NCBI RefSeq assembly: GCF_009193305.1
Contig: NZ_WBVS01000001.1
Location: 372,001-436,000 of the forward strand
Length of the DNA: 64,000 bases
Source of the DNA: Bifidobacterium cebidarum
GTDB lineage: Bacteria > Actinomycetota > Actinomycetes > Actinomycetales > Bifidobacteriaceae
Reading direction: 5' to 3'
Numbering within the stretch: position 1 is the stretch's first letter; every line of letters starts with the position of its first letter. The notes beneath the pieces were generated by a model. It saw nothing but the letters and a program-made list of their open reading frames with translations, was not told the DNA's origin and did no database searches. The position numbers and the translations under genes were made by a program. Positions 25,455 to 34,394 of this stretch are shown here, piece after piece.

Positions 25455-25685
25455 GCCGACTCTCCTCTCTCTTCTCCGATTGCGTAAGCATGCGAAGACG
25501 TAAGTCTACCTGCGGGCGGGTAGATATGGAAGCGCCCGGCCGTTTCGTGGACGGCCGGGCGCGTGGACGGGCAAAGAGTTGAGACTTCCATTTCAGGCCA
25601 AAGCTCTCCGAGCCCTGCAATTAAGGAACCGCCTTCGGCGGTGCTCAACATTACCTCGCCGCTGTCGCGGCTCGGCGCGCTCGCG
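25455..25685 (-). promoter_or_regulatory. Hairpin-rich leader of DAHP synthase copy 2
   Basis: In transcription order: CCGAGCC/GGCTCGG (25669-25675 with 25608-25614) enclosing ACCGCC/GGCGGT (25628-25642) and GCCGC/GCGGC (25658-25671); then CGCCCGGCCGT with its complement (about 25532-25561), and TCTACC/GGGTAGA (about 25506-25524). No T-box consensus and no aromatic-rich leader peptide were found. The folding is only suggestive in such GC-rich DNA. Confidence 0.35.
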
Positions 25686-25707
25686 AAAGAGCCCACCGGG
25701 CTCTTTC
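25686..25707 (-). terminator. Terminator of pepC
   Basis: AAAGAGCCC/GGGCTCTTT with a 3-base loop immediately after the pepC stop codon. Confidence 0.7.
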
Positions 25708-27051
25708 TTATGCGAGCGCGCCCATCGGATCCCATGCAGGAAGCATGGTGGCGGGCTCTTCGAGGGCCTGCTGATACTCCTCCGGGAGCATGGCCTTCGG
25801 GACGGCCACCTCGTAGACGTACTCGGTGAACCAGCCGTCGGACATGGTGAAGTAGCCCTTGTCGGCGATCTTGGAGCCCCAGGAGTTCTCCACGCGCCAA
25901 CGGCGGGTGGAGCCGTCATCGGCCACGTCAACGCCGGCGAATGCCATGGCGTGGTTCATGGCGGAATCGCCGAAGCGCACGCGGGCTTCCTTGTCGAGGT
26001 CGAAGTCCACGTCGTAGACCTTGCCGTATTCGAACAGATCGGTGGCCCAAGCGCCGTTCTCGCGATCCATGAAGGGATGGCAGTCGGCGCCGAACCACAC
26101 CGGGATGCCCTGCTCAACGAGAATCTGCTTGACGCAGTCCTTCATGAACTGGTTCGGGACGTTGAGGTACTCGGTGGCGTCGCCGCCGGCCACGTTGCCC
26201 AGGTGCTCGATGCCGATCTTCTTACCCTTGGCATGCTCGGCACGCGGGTCGTCCACGAGGCACACGTAATCCTCGAGACCGGCCGGACCCACATACTTCT
26301 TCCAGAACTCCACCGGCGTGATCTCGCCGTCGCGGTGGAACTCGCCGTCCTTGTCGGTCCATTCCCAGTCGAAGGAGACCGGCGGCTCGCCAAGGTGGAT
26401 GGTGAGGATACGGTGACCGGCGGCAGTGGTGTCAGACACAATCTGATCGATGGCGGCCTGATCGCCGGCGGCGGCGTACATGTGAGCCACTGCGGTGTGC
26501 AGCAGAGCACGCAGCTGGACGTTCATCTCACGGGTGTTCTTGGAGGATTCGGTCTCCGGGAACAGATCCTTCGGCACGGCACCGTACTTCTTGTACACGT
26601 TCATGGCCATGGTCCACTGGCCACCGTCGCCCATCACGTCGGCGAGCAGGTGCTGCACCAGACGGGAGTCGGACGGCTCGCCGGCTGCGACCAGAGCGGC
26701 CATATCCTTCAGGAAGTAGTTGACGCGCTCCAGCTTGTCGTAGTACATCGCGTAGTTCTGGGAGAACTCGAACTCCTTCAGGTTCATGTTCTTCTTGGCG
26801 ATGAAGCGGGCCACGTTCAGGGAGCTGAACAGCCAGCAGCGGCCGGAACGATCCTGATGGGTGGCTTCGCCGTTATCGACCACGGTGGAGAAGCGGCGCT
26901 GCAGCAGGCGGGCACGATCGTAGTTGCGCGCCACCTTCTCGATGCCGGCTGCGGTCACGGCGTTCATGGCCAGACGGCTGGTGCCATCGGCGTCGAACTC
27001 GTCGCGCAGTGCGTTCAGCGCTTCGCCGGTGAGCGGCGTCAGTTCACTCAT
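25708..27051 (-). CDS. pepC: Aminopeptidase C (bleomycin-hydrolase family, C1B)
   Basis: 447 residues from the ATG at 27051 (AAGGAG upstream). A cytoplasmic cysteine aminopeptidase that forms hexamers with the active sites facing an inner cavity. Catalytic residues are all visible: Cys72 in GRCWLFSSLN, His367 in NHAMAF and Asn389 in ENSWGS. The C terminus WDPMGALA is the conserved tail that sits in the active-site cleft of the family and sets exopeptidase specificity. In bifidobacteria such peptidases serve use of milk peptides. No signal peptide. Confidence 0.97.
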   Translation of the reverse strand: MSELTPLTGEALNALRDEFDADGTSRLAMNAVTAAGIEKVARNYDRARLLQRRFSTVVDNGEATHQDRSGRCWLFSSLNVARFIAKKNMNLKEFEFSQNYAMYYDKLERVNYFLKDMAALVAAGEPSDSRLVQHLLADVMGDGGQWTMAMNVYKKYGAVPKDLFPETESSKNTREMNVQLRALLHTAVAHMYAAAGDQAAIDQIVSDTTAAGHRILTIHLGEPPVSFDWEWTDKDGEFHRDGEITPVEFWKKYVGPAGLEDYVCLVDDPRAEHAKGKKIGIEHLGNVAGGDATEYLNVPNQFMKDCVKQILVEQGIPVWFGADCHPFMDRENGAWATDLFEYGKVYDVDFDLDKEARVRFGDSAMNHAMAFAGVDVADDGSTRRWRVENSWGSKIADKGYFTMSDGWFTEYVYEVAVPKAMLPEEYQQALEEPATMLPAWDPMGALA

Positions 27052-27187
27052 GTCTACTCCTTCTTTGGATTGGTGCGCTTGTGGCGCGGTTTTACAACGA
27101 CTGCGGCACCTGGCGAAAGTGCACAGGTGCCGCAGTTCTTTTGCCTCTAGCAGTGTAGTCGAGGGCTTGTCATTCATGCAGGAATGC

Positions 27188-28603
27188 TTAGTTTTCAGCT
27201 TCCGCTTCGGCCGGCTGCTCGGATTCGTTGGCGGATTCAGCCTCCTGCTGATCGGATTCCGGCTCGCCGGCGCCCTTGCCCTGGTCAGGAACCGGGTTGA
27301 CCACCGGCAGCGACTGAGCTTCCTCCTGCTTGTTCACCGCGTCGAACGCGAAGCCGGAGAAGGCCTGAGCGAACATGGAACGCAGCTCGGAGACACGCTG
27401 AGTGATGGTGGCCTCACGTTCCTGCAGGTCGGCGATGTGCTTGCTCAGGCTGTCAAGCTCGCTCTGAGCGGCGGCTCGACGCTCTTCGATCTGGGCGTCG
27501 GCATCCTCACCGGCCTTGTGCACGATGGCAGCGGCCTGCGCATCGGCTTCCTGACGCTTGTTGGCAGCGTAGGAGTCAGCCTCTTCGCGAGTGGTCTTCG
27601 CCTGGCTGACCAGTTCGTCGGCTTCCTTCTTAGCTGCGGCTCGACGCTCTTCAAGGTGGGAGAGCAGCTCATTGACCTTGGTGGTGGCCTCATCCTGCTG
27701 GGCGGCGATGTCGGAGCGAATCTGCTCCACTTCGGCGCTGACCTGGCTGATGGTGTTGGTGCGGCTGACCTCGGCCTCGTCGGTAATCTCCTGGGCCTTG
27801 GACTTCGCGGTGTCGATGATCTCACCAGCCTTGCGCTGTGCTTCGGTCATCATCTTGGAGACCTGCTCGCGCACGTCCGCCAGCTTCTTGTTGGCCTCGG
27901 CAAGTGCGGCTTCGATCTGATCGTTGGAGTCGGACTTCAGCTTGGAGATCTCCTCATTGGCGCTCTTACGCTGTTCGGCGATCTTCGCGGTGGCTTCGGC
28001 CTTCATCTCAGCGAGCTCGCGCTCCTGGGTGGCGCGTTCGGAGGACAGCTTCTTGTTGTGCTCTTCGCGGGCATTGCTGAGCTCGAGTTCAACGGCCTGA
28101 CGCTGCTCGGTGATGTTCTTGGTGGTTTCGGAGCGAAGCTGATCGGTTTCCTGCTTGGCGGAGGAGGTCAAGGATTCGGCCTGATTATTGGCATTCTGCA
28201 GAATCGAAGAAGCTTTGGCGTTGGCATCGTCAAGAATGTGCTGGGCATCGAGCTTGGCATTGTTGATCAGAGTCTCAGCCTGAGCCTGAGCGGCGGTACG
28301 CGTCGCGGAGGCATCCTGCTTGGCGCGGTTGAGCAGTTCGGTGCTGGTCTGCTCGGCGGAGGCGAGCATCTGCTGGGCGTTGGCGCCCAGCGATGCGAAG
28401 CTGTTGTTCTGCGGCTTCTTGTTGCGCTCTTCCTGCAGCTGAGCCTGCAGCTGCAAAATACGATCATCATCCGCGGCAATCTGCTCGCGCATACTGGCCA
28501 GCGTCTTCTGGGCCTGGTTCAGGCTGTCCTGGGCAGCGTCGAACGCCAAGTCAACCTTCTCTTTATCATATCCTCGCAGCACCACCGGGAAACGATCCAC
28601 CAT
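27188..28603 (-). CDS. DivIVA/Scy-like coiled-coil protein
   Basis: 471 residues from the ATG at 28603, with AAAGGA upstream. The N terminus MVDRFPVVLRGYDKEKVDLAF resembles the DivIVA membrane-binding motif of actinobacterial DivIVA/Scy/FilP proteins (FPxVxRGYDxxxVD). Residues 25-420 are almost continuous Ala/Glu/Lys/Gln-rich heptads, predicted as a long coiled coil; the last 50 residues are acidic and probably disordered (AGEPESDQQEAES). Such proteins scaffold polar growth and division. Which paralogue this is cannot be decided, since wag31/divIVA usually lies in the dcw cluster. Single gene with about 200 bp upstream. Confidence 0.8.
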   Translation of the reverse strand: MVDRFPVVLRGYDKEKVDLAFDAAQDSLNQAQKTLASMREQIAADDDRILQLQAQLQEERNKKPQNNSFASLGANAQQMLASAEQTSTELLNRAKQDASATRTAAQAQAETLINNAKLDAQHILDDANAKASSILQNANNQAESLTSSAKQETDQLRSETTKNITEQRQAVELELSNAREEHNKKLSSERATQERELAEMKAEATAKIAEQRKSANEEISKLKSDSNDQIEAALAEANKKLADVREQVSKMMTEAQRKAGEIIDTAKSKAQEITDEAEVSRTNTISQVSAEVEQIRSDIAAQQDEATTKVNELLSHLEERRAAAKKEADELVSQAKTTREEADSYAANKRQEADAQAAAIVHKAGEDADAQIEERRAAAQSELDSLSKHIADLQEREATITQRVSELRSMFAQAFSGFAFDAVNKQEEAQSLPVVNPVPDQGKGAGEPESDQQEAESANESEQPAEAEAEN

Positions 28604-28801
28604 GGCTGAATATCCTTTCACATCCATAAGCCTTTGGCATGTCCTCATGCACTGTAGCGCATAGGGGCACTGGAGACACACATTGATATGCAATCGTTAC
28701 AATGCGTGCGAATGATGTTCTAGTTTGTTGCCGATACGCGCTCTTTCAGTCCGTGATGCGGACAGTTTCCCTCAGGGAGAGAACACGGGAAACGGCGTAT
28801 G

Positions 28802-29479
28802 CTATGCGATGAGAATATCGGAGCTGGATGGCTTCAGATAATACCGAATCGCTTCGCGTACCACATCTCGCCCAGCCTCGACCTGTTGCTCGAGCGGCAG
28901 TCCATGCTGTGCCGAGCCAGCAGGGCGCACTGGAGGAAAGCTCACGAAACCGCCAAGAACACGATCCTGCGTGGCTGTCCAGTTCAGCAGATTGTAGAAC
29001 AGCGAATTGCACACGAACGTGCCGGCATCGGAGCTTAGTGATGCCGCGATGGAATCATCGGTGAAATCCTGCAGAATGGAGCGCAATGGCAGACGAGTCC
29101 AGTACGCCGCAGGACCGTTGGGATCTATCGGCTTGCGGCGCTGAATCACGTTATCGGCATCCGGACGTTCGGCGTCCATCAGATTCGTGGCGCAACGTTC
29201 CAGCATGACGCTGCGAGCTGAATGCTTGAGTCCGGTGGCGATGATGATGTCCGGATTCGTGGCCTCGATGGTTTCCTTCAGCTGCGGCCATGCTTTGGTG
29301 AAGCTGACCGGAAGCTGCACGGCATGGATGGTCACGTGAACATCGTTCAACGGGTCGTCGGCCCCTGATGGCGCGCCCAGCCCCTGTTCGGCGATGGACT
29401 TGGGCACTTCATATGCCGGGTTGACATCCACGCCTTCATAATGGTCGAATCCGGAAATCACCACATTGAGTTCACGCAT
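28802..29479 (-). CDS. Pyroglutamyl-peptidase I family protein lacking the catalytic His
   Basis: 225 residues of the C15 family, which removes N-terminal pyroglutamate. The catalytic Glu94 (VMLERCATN) and Cys157 (GTFVCNSLFYN) are present, and the N-terminal ISGFDHYEGVDVNPA corresponds to the family TGFxPFGGxxxNPS. The third residue, His in the usual GFIHxP motif, is replaced by Ser180 in GFVSFPPV. The protein may be inactive, use another histidine, or have a changed substrate. No signal peptide; the last residues (SSSDILIA) are atypical. Confidence 0.8.
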   Translation of the reverse strand: MRELNVVISGFDHYEGVDVNPAYEVPKSIAEQGLGAPSGADDPLNDVHVTIHAVQLPVSFTKAWPQLKETIEATNPDIIIATGLKHSARSVMLERCATNLMDAERPDADNVIQRRKPIDPNGPAAYWTRLPLRSILQDFTDDSIAASLSSDAGTFVCNSLFYNLLNWTATQDRVLGGFVSFPPVRPAGSAQHGLPLEQQVEAGRDVVREAIRYYLKPSSSDILIA

Positions 29480-29515
29480 AATGCCTAGTGTAGCGTCTTG
29501 GCGCAGCTGAAAGCA

Positions 29516-30373
29516 CTAGCGCATCTGCCCAGCGGCCTGGGCGAGCATGGCATGCATACGGGCGCGCGCCGCCTCCTTAGGGTCGAATCCTTCCAACTGC
29601 TCGGCGATGCGCTCGGCGGTTGGGATGTCTTCCAGCGTAGTGATCTTCAGGTTGGTCTCAGCGCCGGAGACAATGGCAACCGGCTCGTTCGGCAGATAAT
29701 CGACCACCACGCGCGTATCGTCCGTGGGATGGAAATCCGGGTCCTGGGAGGCCAGTCCGTAGGCCTTGCGAATCGTGGAGAAGCGGAAGGATTGCGGCGT
29801 CTGTGCACGGAACGTGTTCGGACGGTCGGGAACCGACTTGACGACCTTCAAATCACCCAGATCCTGGGTCAGCAGCACGGTGTCGGTGGAGGCGTAGGCA
29901 ACCGTGGCCGCCTTGAACTGGTCGAGGGCATCGATGGAGCCATCAATGGCGGACTGGGCGACGAATGGTCGGACGGCATCGTGAATGAGGATCTTGGCAT
30001 CGCCTGGAATACCGGCCTGGGCCAAGGTGTCCAAAGCGGCCGCCGTGCTGTCCACACGTTCGGCGCCGCCATCGATGACCACGCGAACCTTGCCGTAACC
30101 CCGCTGGTCAATCAATGATTCGACCTCCCCGCGGACCTTGCTGTTGACCACCACGACGATATCGCTCACGCGCGCGCAACGCTCGAACGCCTCGATGCTC
30201 CAGCACACGATGGGCTTGCCACCTACGGATACCAGCTGTTTGGGATTGTCCGGATCGAATCGCGTCCCGAAGCCGGCTGCCAGCACCACGGCCACCACAG
30301 GTACGGCCTGGGGCTTGGAATCGTCAGCCATCGTATTCATTGCAGTCTCGTCTGCTCTCTCAGTCTCAGTCAT
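29516..30373 (-). CDS. ispD: 2-C-methyl-D-erythritol 4-phosphate cytidylyltransferase
   Basis: 285 residues, somewhat long because of an N-terminal tail of about 28 residues. Nucleotidyltransferase motifs: VVLAAGFGTRFD, NPKQLVSVGGKPI, HDAVRPFV and FRAQTPQSFRF, followed by TDDTRVVV. It forms CDP-ME in the non-mevalonate isoprenoid pathway. The closely related TarI (ribitol-5-phosphate cytidylyltransferase) is an alternative, but no teichoic-acid genes lie nearby. It is 69 bp from pgeF in the same direction. Confidence 0.85.
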   Translation of the reverse strand: MTETERADETAMNTMADDSKPQAVPVVAVVLAAGFGTRFDPDNPKQLVSVGGKPIVCWSIEAFERCARVSDIVVVVNSKVRGEVESLIDQRGYGKVRVVIDGGAERVDSTAAALDTLAQAGIPGDAKILIHDAVRPFVAQSAIDGSIDALDQFKAATVAYASTDTVLLTQDLGDLKVVKSVPDRPNTFRAQTPQSFRFSTIRKAYGLASQDPDFHPTDDTRVVVDYLPNEPVAIVSGAETNLKITTLEDIPTAERIAEQLEGFDPKEAARARMHAMLAQAAGQMR

Positions 30374-30442
30374 AGGCTCCACCGTAGGGTGAGGCATGCC
30401 CGTCCGTGACCTGCCTCACATCTTCTCCACGGAATGTGCGCG

Positions 30443-31423
30443 CTAGTGGCGCACGATGAGGGCAAGCAGTCGGCCTTCATGGGCCTTGCCGGCGAGCGCG
30501 GCACGGCGATGCGAATACCACAGCGGGTTTTCCAGCGTGCACATGCTGCGGCTGATGTTGCCGATGCGCTCGGACAGTTCAGTCGGGCCTTCGCCATCGG
30601 TACGGCACAATTCGGCAAGCTCCGCGTCTTCCTCGAGGTATTCGGTAGCCGCATGCACGCGAGGCATCGAATCGACCACCTGATGCACGCCGGCGAATGC
30701 CAAATCGATCATCGCGGCTTCGGCGATGTCGATGCCCGCGCCGCCGAAGCGCGTCTGGGTTTTGGTCAACGGGAAACGCTTGATAAAGGCATCGGCGATC
30801 TCATCGCCCACCTCATAGCAATCGCCGCAAATGCGGGGGCCAAGCGTGGCGATGATGCGGCTCGGATCGGCACCTTTGCTTTTCATCAGTTCCACGGTGG
30901 CTCCGATGACGCCGCGTTCCAATCCGCGGCGGCCGCAGTGGGCGGCCCCGATGATGCCGGTTTCCGGGTCGGCCATCAGCACCGGTAGGCAGTCTGCGGC
31001 GAACATGCCAAGAGCGATGTCCGGGCGGGCGGTCACCTGACCGTCCGCTTCAATAGCGGGAAGCCCCGCTGCGCCATGGGTGCCGGAAGCGTCAAAGCCG
31101 AAGTCGACATTGGGATCATGACCTGGCTCATCAATGTCGATGGCAATGCCGGAGTGCACCTGGCTGACTAGCGAAAGCGGCGCATGTATCGCATCAGACA
31201 AGGCGATGCGATTGGAGAGCACAGCTTCCGGATCATCGCCGGACTTGCCGCCCAAGTTCAGATTGCCGTAGGCGCCGGTGCTGAGGCCACCGAGGCGTGT
31301 GGTGTATACCACGGTGATGCCGGGGGCCAGTGCGATCGGAATGGTCACCGGAATCGGCCGGCCATTGCGGTCGGTGGAGCTCATGGCACTGGAGTCGAGG
31401 ATCTCATCACTGTATTCGGTCAT
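30443..31423 (-). CDS. pgeF: PgeF (YfiH/YlmD) family purine nucleoside phosphorylase-like protein
   Basis: 326 residues. The copper/zinc-type active-site residues of the family are visible: VSQVHSG (His), FAADCLPVLMAD (Cys), GAAHCGRRG (His) and GPRICGDCYEVG. Members were long called laccase-like polyphenol oxidases; established work gives adenosine deaminase/purine nucleoside phosphorylase activity, and in E. coli a role in peptidoglycan quality. Two short insertions (residues about 245-285) lengthen it compared with YlmD. The upstream gap contains three tandem hairpins. Confidence 0.88.
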   Translation of the reverse strand: MTEYSDEILDSSAMSSTDRNGRPIPVTIPIALAPGITVVYTTRLGGLSTGAYGNLNLGGKSGDDPEAVLSNRIALSDAIHAPLSLVSQVHSGIAIDIDEPGHDPNVDFGFDASGTHGAAGLPAIEADGQVTARPDIALGMFAADCLPVLMADPETGIIGAAHCGRRGLERGVIGATVELMKSKGADPSRIIATLGPRICGDCYEVGDEIADAFIKRFPLTKTQTRFGGAGIDIAEAAMIDLAFAGVHQVVDSMPRVHAATEYLEEDAELAELCRTDGEGPTELSERIGNISRSMCTLENPLWYSHRRAALAGKAHEGRLLALIVRH

Positions 31424-31467
31424 ATTGCGAGCTTTCTATATTGTCATAGCCATGCTTACCGTAATTC

Positions 31468-31642
31468 AGTGCAAGAAATTCCGGTACATAGTGGCAACAG
31501 CCGGAATTTCTTGCACTCAGTGTTCGTCAGTGCAAGGAATTCGGGAGAATAAGGCTGTCTTCCCGAATTTCTTGCATTGCCATCATCTCAGTGCAAGAAA
31601 TTCAGGATTTATGGGATTATTTCCTGAAATCTTTGCACTGAG
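31468..31642. repeat. Three tandem long hairpins with a shared arm sequence
   Basis: Hairpin 1: AGTGCAAGAAATTCCGG (31468-31484) with its perfect complement at 31501-31517. Hairpin 2: arms 31528-31546 and 31561-31579, two G-U pairs. Hairpin 3: arms 31587-31607 and 31622-31642. All share the arm AGTGCAAG(A/G)AATTC. They lie between the U32 peptidase stop (minus strand) and the pgeF start. Confidence 0.92.
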
Positions 31643-31679
31643 AAACCAGAACGATAAACAGATACGTAAAGATATGTAA

Positions 31680-33251
31680 TTATTCGGCTTTCAGGGTGGG
31701 CTTTTTAGTGCGGGAACGAATGGCCGCATTGACGGGTACTTGATGCGGGCAGGGCATAGAGAACACATGCGCCGGATTATTGATGGCGGGCACCGGCAAA
31801 CCGTCGGCATCCCTTAAGCCGTCTTCCGGCACGGTGAACACCAGAGGCCGCTCACCTGGCAGCAGGAATTCGACTTCCTGGCCGGGCTCGATCTTGTTGC
31901 GGCTCATCAGGGTCACGCGACCGCCTTCGTCGGCACTCCAGCTCAGCACTTCGCCGACCACCAGCCATGAGCGGAAGTAGGCGGAGCGGTCGGTGTTCTG
32001 CGTCACCTTGTGTTCCGGGTAATAGAAACCGGTGGAATAGTCGCGGTGGGCCACCTTGTCGGTTTCCCCCAGCAGCCATTCGGGCAGTTCAACGTGTGGA
32101 GCCGGGCGTACCGCCGCATGCTTCCAGTTGCTTTCAATCACTTCAATCGCCGTATTGGACTTGCGGCGGGTGGCACGGGCGTGGGAGCTCATACCGTCCG
32201 GTTCCGGAGTGGAAGCGGCATCGCCGGCTTCGACGCGTTCATAGCCTTCGTCGGCGACACCGGCGAAAGCCTTGTCGGCATTGCGCATGATCGCGTCCTC
32301 ATCATCCGCCTTGCCGAAGTCCGGATCGCCCGGGCGAATCACCTGATCATGGAAGGGTTTCAATACCGTGCCATCGGCATCCTCGAAGCCGCGCTGAATC
32401 ATGTACTCGTTCACCGCGGTTTTATAGGCATTGGTCATGGCGGCGATATAGTAAGCGCTTTTCGCACGACCTTCGATTTTCAGGCTCGTGGCACCGGAGT
32501 CGATCAGGTCATCCAAGTGACCCAGCATGTTCATGTCCTGCGAGTTGAACAGATAGGCGCCATCCTTGGTCTGTTCGATCGGGAAGTACTGGCCGGGGCG
32601 CTTCTCCTCCACGATCGAATACTTCCAGCGGCATGGCTGCGCGCATTCGCCATGGTTGCCGTCGCGGCCGGTCAGGTAATTGGAGAACAGGCAACGGCCG
32701 GAGAAAGCCATGCACATTGCGCCATGCACAAAGCATTCGATGTCGAGGTCATCCGGAATATTCGCGCGGATATCGCGCACGGCCTGCAAATCCATCTCAC
32801 GGGCCAGCACCACGCGTCGAGCGCCAAGCTCGTAAAACGCGTTGGCGGCCTGATAGTTGGTCACGCCAGCCTGGGTGGAGACGTGCAGTTCCAGATTCGG
32901 CGCCACTTGGCGGGCCATCATCATCACACCGATATCAGAGACGATCAGCGCGTCCACGCCGGTGTCTTTGAGCTGGCCCACGTACTCGCGCATCGCCTCG
33001 ATCTCGTTGTTGCGCGGCAACACATTGCAGGTCACGTAGACGCGGGCGCCACGCTCATGCGCATAGCGAGAGCCTTCCTCGAAGTCCTCAAGGCTCAGGT
33101 TCTTCGGCGCCGAACGCATGCCGAAGGCCTTGCCGCCGCAGTAGACGGCGTCGGCACCATAATCGACCGCGGTTTTCAGTCCGCGCAGGTTGCCGGCCGG
33201 AGACAGTACTTCCGGCTTCTTGCGTGTGGGGATTCTCATCGTCGTATTCAT
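31680..33251 (-). CDS. U32-family peptidase / RlhA-TrhP-like protein
   Basis: 523 residues from the ATG at 33251 (MNTTMRIPTRKK). Peptidase_U32 hallmarks: PEVLSPAGN at the N terminus, YCGGKAFGMRS, LHVSTQAGVTN and the cysteine-rich signature CFVHGAMCMAFSGRCLFSNYL followed by GECAQPCRW. The four cysteines suggest an iron-sulfur cluster; established relatives TrhP and RlhA hydroxylate tRNA or rRNA rather than cut proteins. A domain of about 150 residues follows, with an insert that is probably disordered (about 330-380). Translation seems leaderless or weakly initiated. Confidence 0.88.
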   Translation of the reverse strand: MNTTMRIPTRKKPEVLSPAGNLRGLKTAVDYGADAVYCGGKAFGMRSAPKNLSLEDFEEGSRYAHERGARVYVTCNVLPRNNEIEAMREYVGQLKDTGVDALIVSDIGVMMMARQVAPNLELHVSTQAGVTNYQAANAFYELGARRVVLAREMDLQAVRDIRANIPDDLDIECFVHGAMCMAFSGRCLFSNYLTGRDGNHGECAQPCRWKYSIVEEKRPGQYFPIEQTKDGAYLFNSQDMNMLGHLDDLIDSGATSLKIEGRAKSAYYIAAMTNAYKTAVNEYMIQRGFEDADGTVLKPFHDQVIRPGDPDFGKADDEDAIMRNADKAFAGVADEGYERVEAGDAASTPEPDGMSSHARATRRKSNTAIEVIESNWKHAAVRPAPHVELPEWLLGETDKVAHRDYSTGFYYPEHKVTQNTDRSAYFRSWLVVGEVLSWSADEGGRVTLMSRNKIEPGQEVEFLLPGERPLVFTVPEDGLRDADGLPVPAINNPAHVFSMPCPHQVPVNAAIRSRTKKPTLKAE

Positions 33252-33357
33252 CACGCAATAGTGTAATGAATACATTGCACATGCCCATCCCGCCTGCATT
33301 ATGGCGCCGAGGTCCCCTGCCGAATACGGTCCGAACCCTAGATATGGTCTGGCTGCC

Positions 33358-33470
33358 CAACATTGACTGTAGGTTTTTGGACACCGACTGTAGGTTTTTG
33401 AACGAAAAACGTTAGAAAACCTACAGTCGGTGTCCAAAAACCTACAGTCAGTGTTGGAAAACCTACAGTC
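33358..33470. repeat. GACTGTAGG repeat cluster forming a giant hairpin
   Basis: Five copies of GACTGTAGGTTTT(T): forward at 33365-33378 and 33386-33399, inverted at 33415-33428, 33436-33449 and 33457-33470. The outer arms (33358-33398 and 33417-33457) pair over about 41 bp with a single G-U or mismatch. It lies in the divergent gap between the U32 peptidase and trmD genes. A second cluster of the same repeat is at 48860-48944. Confidence 0.95.
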
Positions 33471-33518
33471 ATCGGTCGTCACACCGTTTTATGGGTGGGT
33501 ATCGGTAGGCTGTGTCTC

Positions 33519-34385
33519 ATGAAGATCGATATCGTGAGCGTATTCCCCGAATACTTCGAAGTGCTGAATCTGAGTCTGATGGGCAAGGCGCAGGACAAGG
33601 GCCTGCTGGAGATCACCGCGCACAACCTGCGTGACTGGACCCATGATGTGCATCATTCGGTGGACGATACTCCGGTCGGCGGCGGCGCCGGCATGGTGAT
33701 GAAGCCGGAAGTGTGGGCGGAGTGCCTGGATGAGCTGCTGGGCTTGGGCGCTCCGGCGCAGCAGGAATCCTCTGCGCAGGCCGAGGCGGCAACCATGCAG
33801 CCGCCGGCAACTGACGCTCACGGTTCCGCCGCCGCTCCGGTACTGATTTTCCCGAATCCATCCGCACCCCTGTTCACTCAGCGTGATGCCACCGAGCTGA
33901 GCCATGCCGGGCATCTGCTGTTCGGCTGCGGTCGGTATGAGGGCTATGACTCGCGCATTCCTGATTATTACCGCGCGCAAGGCATCGATGTGCGCGAGTA
34001 TTCCATTGGCGATTATGTGTTGAACGGCGGCGAAGTGGCGGTTTCCGTGATGCTTGAGGCCATCACCCGCCTGATGCCGGGATTCATGGGCAACCCGGAT
34101 TCGATTGTGGAGGAATCCTACACCGGCGAAGGCGCGTTGCTGGAGCATCGTCAGTACACGAAGCCGGCGGTGTGGCGTGGTCTGAAGGTACCGGACGTGC
34201 TGCTTTCCGGCGATCACGGCAAGGTCGACCGATTCCGCCGCGATGAGGCGCTGGCCCGCACCAATGACATACGGCCGGACCTTATCAAAGCCTTGGATTG
34301 CAAGGCACTGGATAAGGCCGATCGCAAAACGTTGATGGCTCTGGGCTGGGAGGTTTCCGCCGCCCACCCGCGCAAGTTGAGCTGA
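33519..34385 (+). CDS. trmD: tRNA (guanine-N1-)-methyltransferase
   Basis: 288 residues. SPOUT-class enzyme that makes m1G37 in tRNAs and prevents frameshifting. The trefoil-knot motifs are clear: [50 protein letters not shown] and [19 protein letters not shown]. An insertion of about 30 Ala/Gln-rich residues (about 84-115) separates the first beta strands, as seen in other actinobacteria. The usual neighbours rimM and rplS are absent. It is convergent with rsmD, 9 bp apart. Confidence 0.97.
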   Translation: MKIDIVSVFPEYFEVLNLSLMGKAQDKGLLEITAHNLRDWTHDVHHSVDDTPVGGGAGMVMKPEVWAECLDELLGLGAPAQQESSAQAEAATMQPPATDAHGSAAAPVLIFPNPSAPLFTQRDATELSHAGHLLFGCGRYEGYDSRIPDYYRAQGIDVREYSIGDYVLNGGEVAVSVMLEAITRLMPGFMGNPDSIVEESYTGEGALLEHRQYTKPAVWRGLKVPDVLLSGDHGKVDRFRRDEALARTNDIRPDLIKALDCKALDKADRKTLMALGWEVSAAHPRKLS

Positions 34386-34394
34386 CGATCGCCG

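Noticed and set aside
25455-25685. T-box riboswitch in front of the DAHP synthase gene
   Set aside because: The AGGGTGG-type antiterminator sequence and specifier loop are missing.
31468-31642. CRISPR array
   Set aside because: The repeats are inverted, only three units, with different arm ends and no uniform spacers or cas genes.
33358-33470. CRISPR-like direct repeats
   Set aside because: Units alternate in orientation and build one hairpin; spacing is irregular.
33252-33482. N-terminal extension of the U32 peptidase frame
   Set aside because: The added residues are translated GACTGTAGG repeats and are not conserved-looking protein; the ATG at 33251 is preferred.
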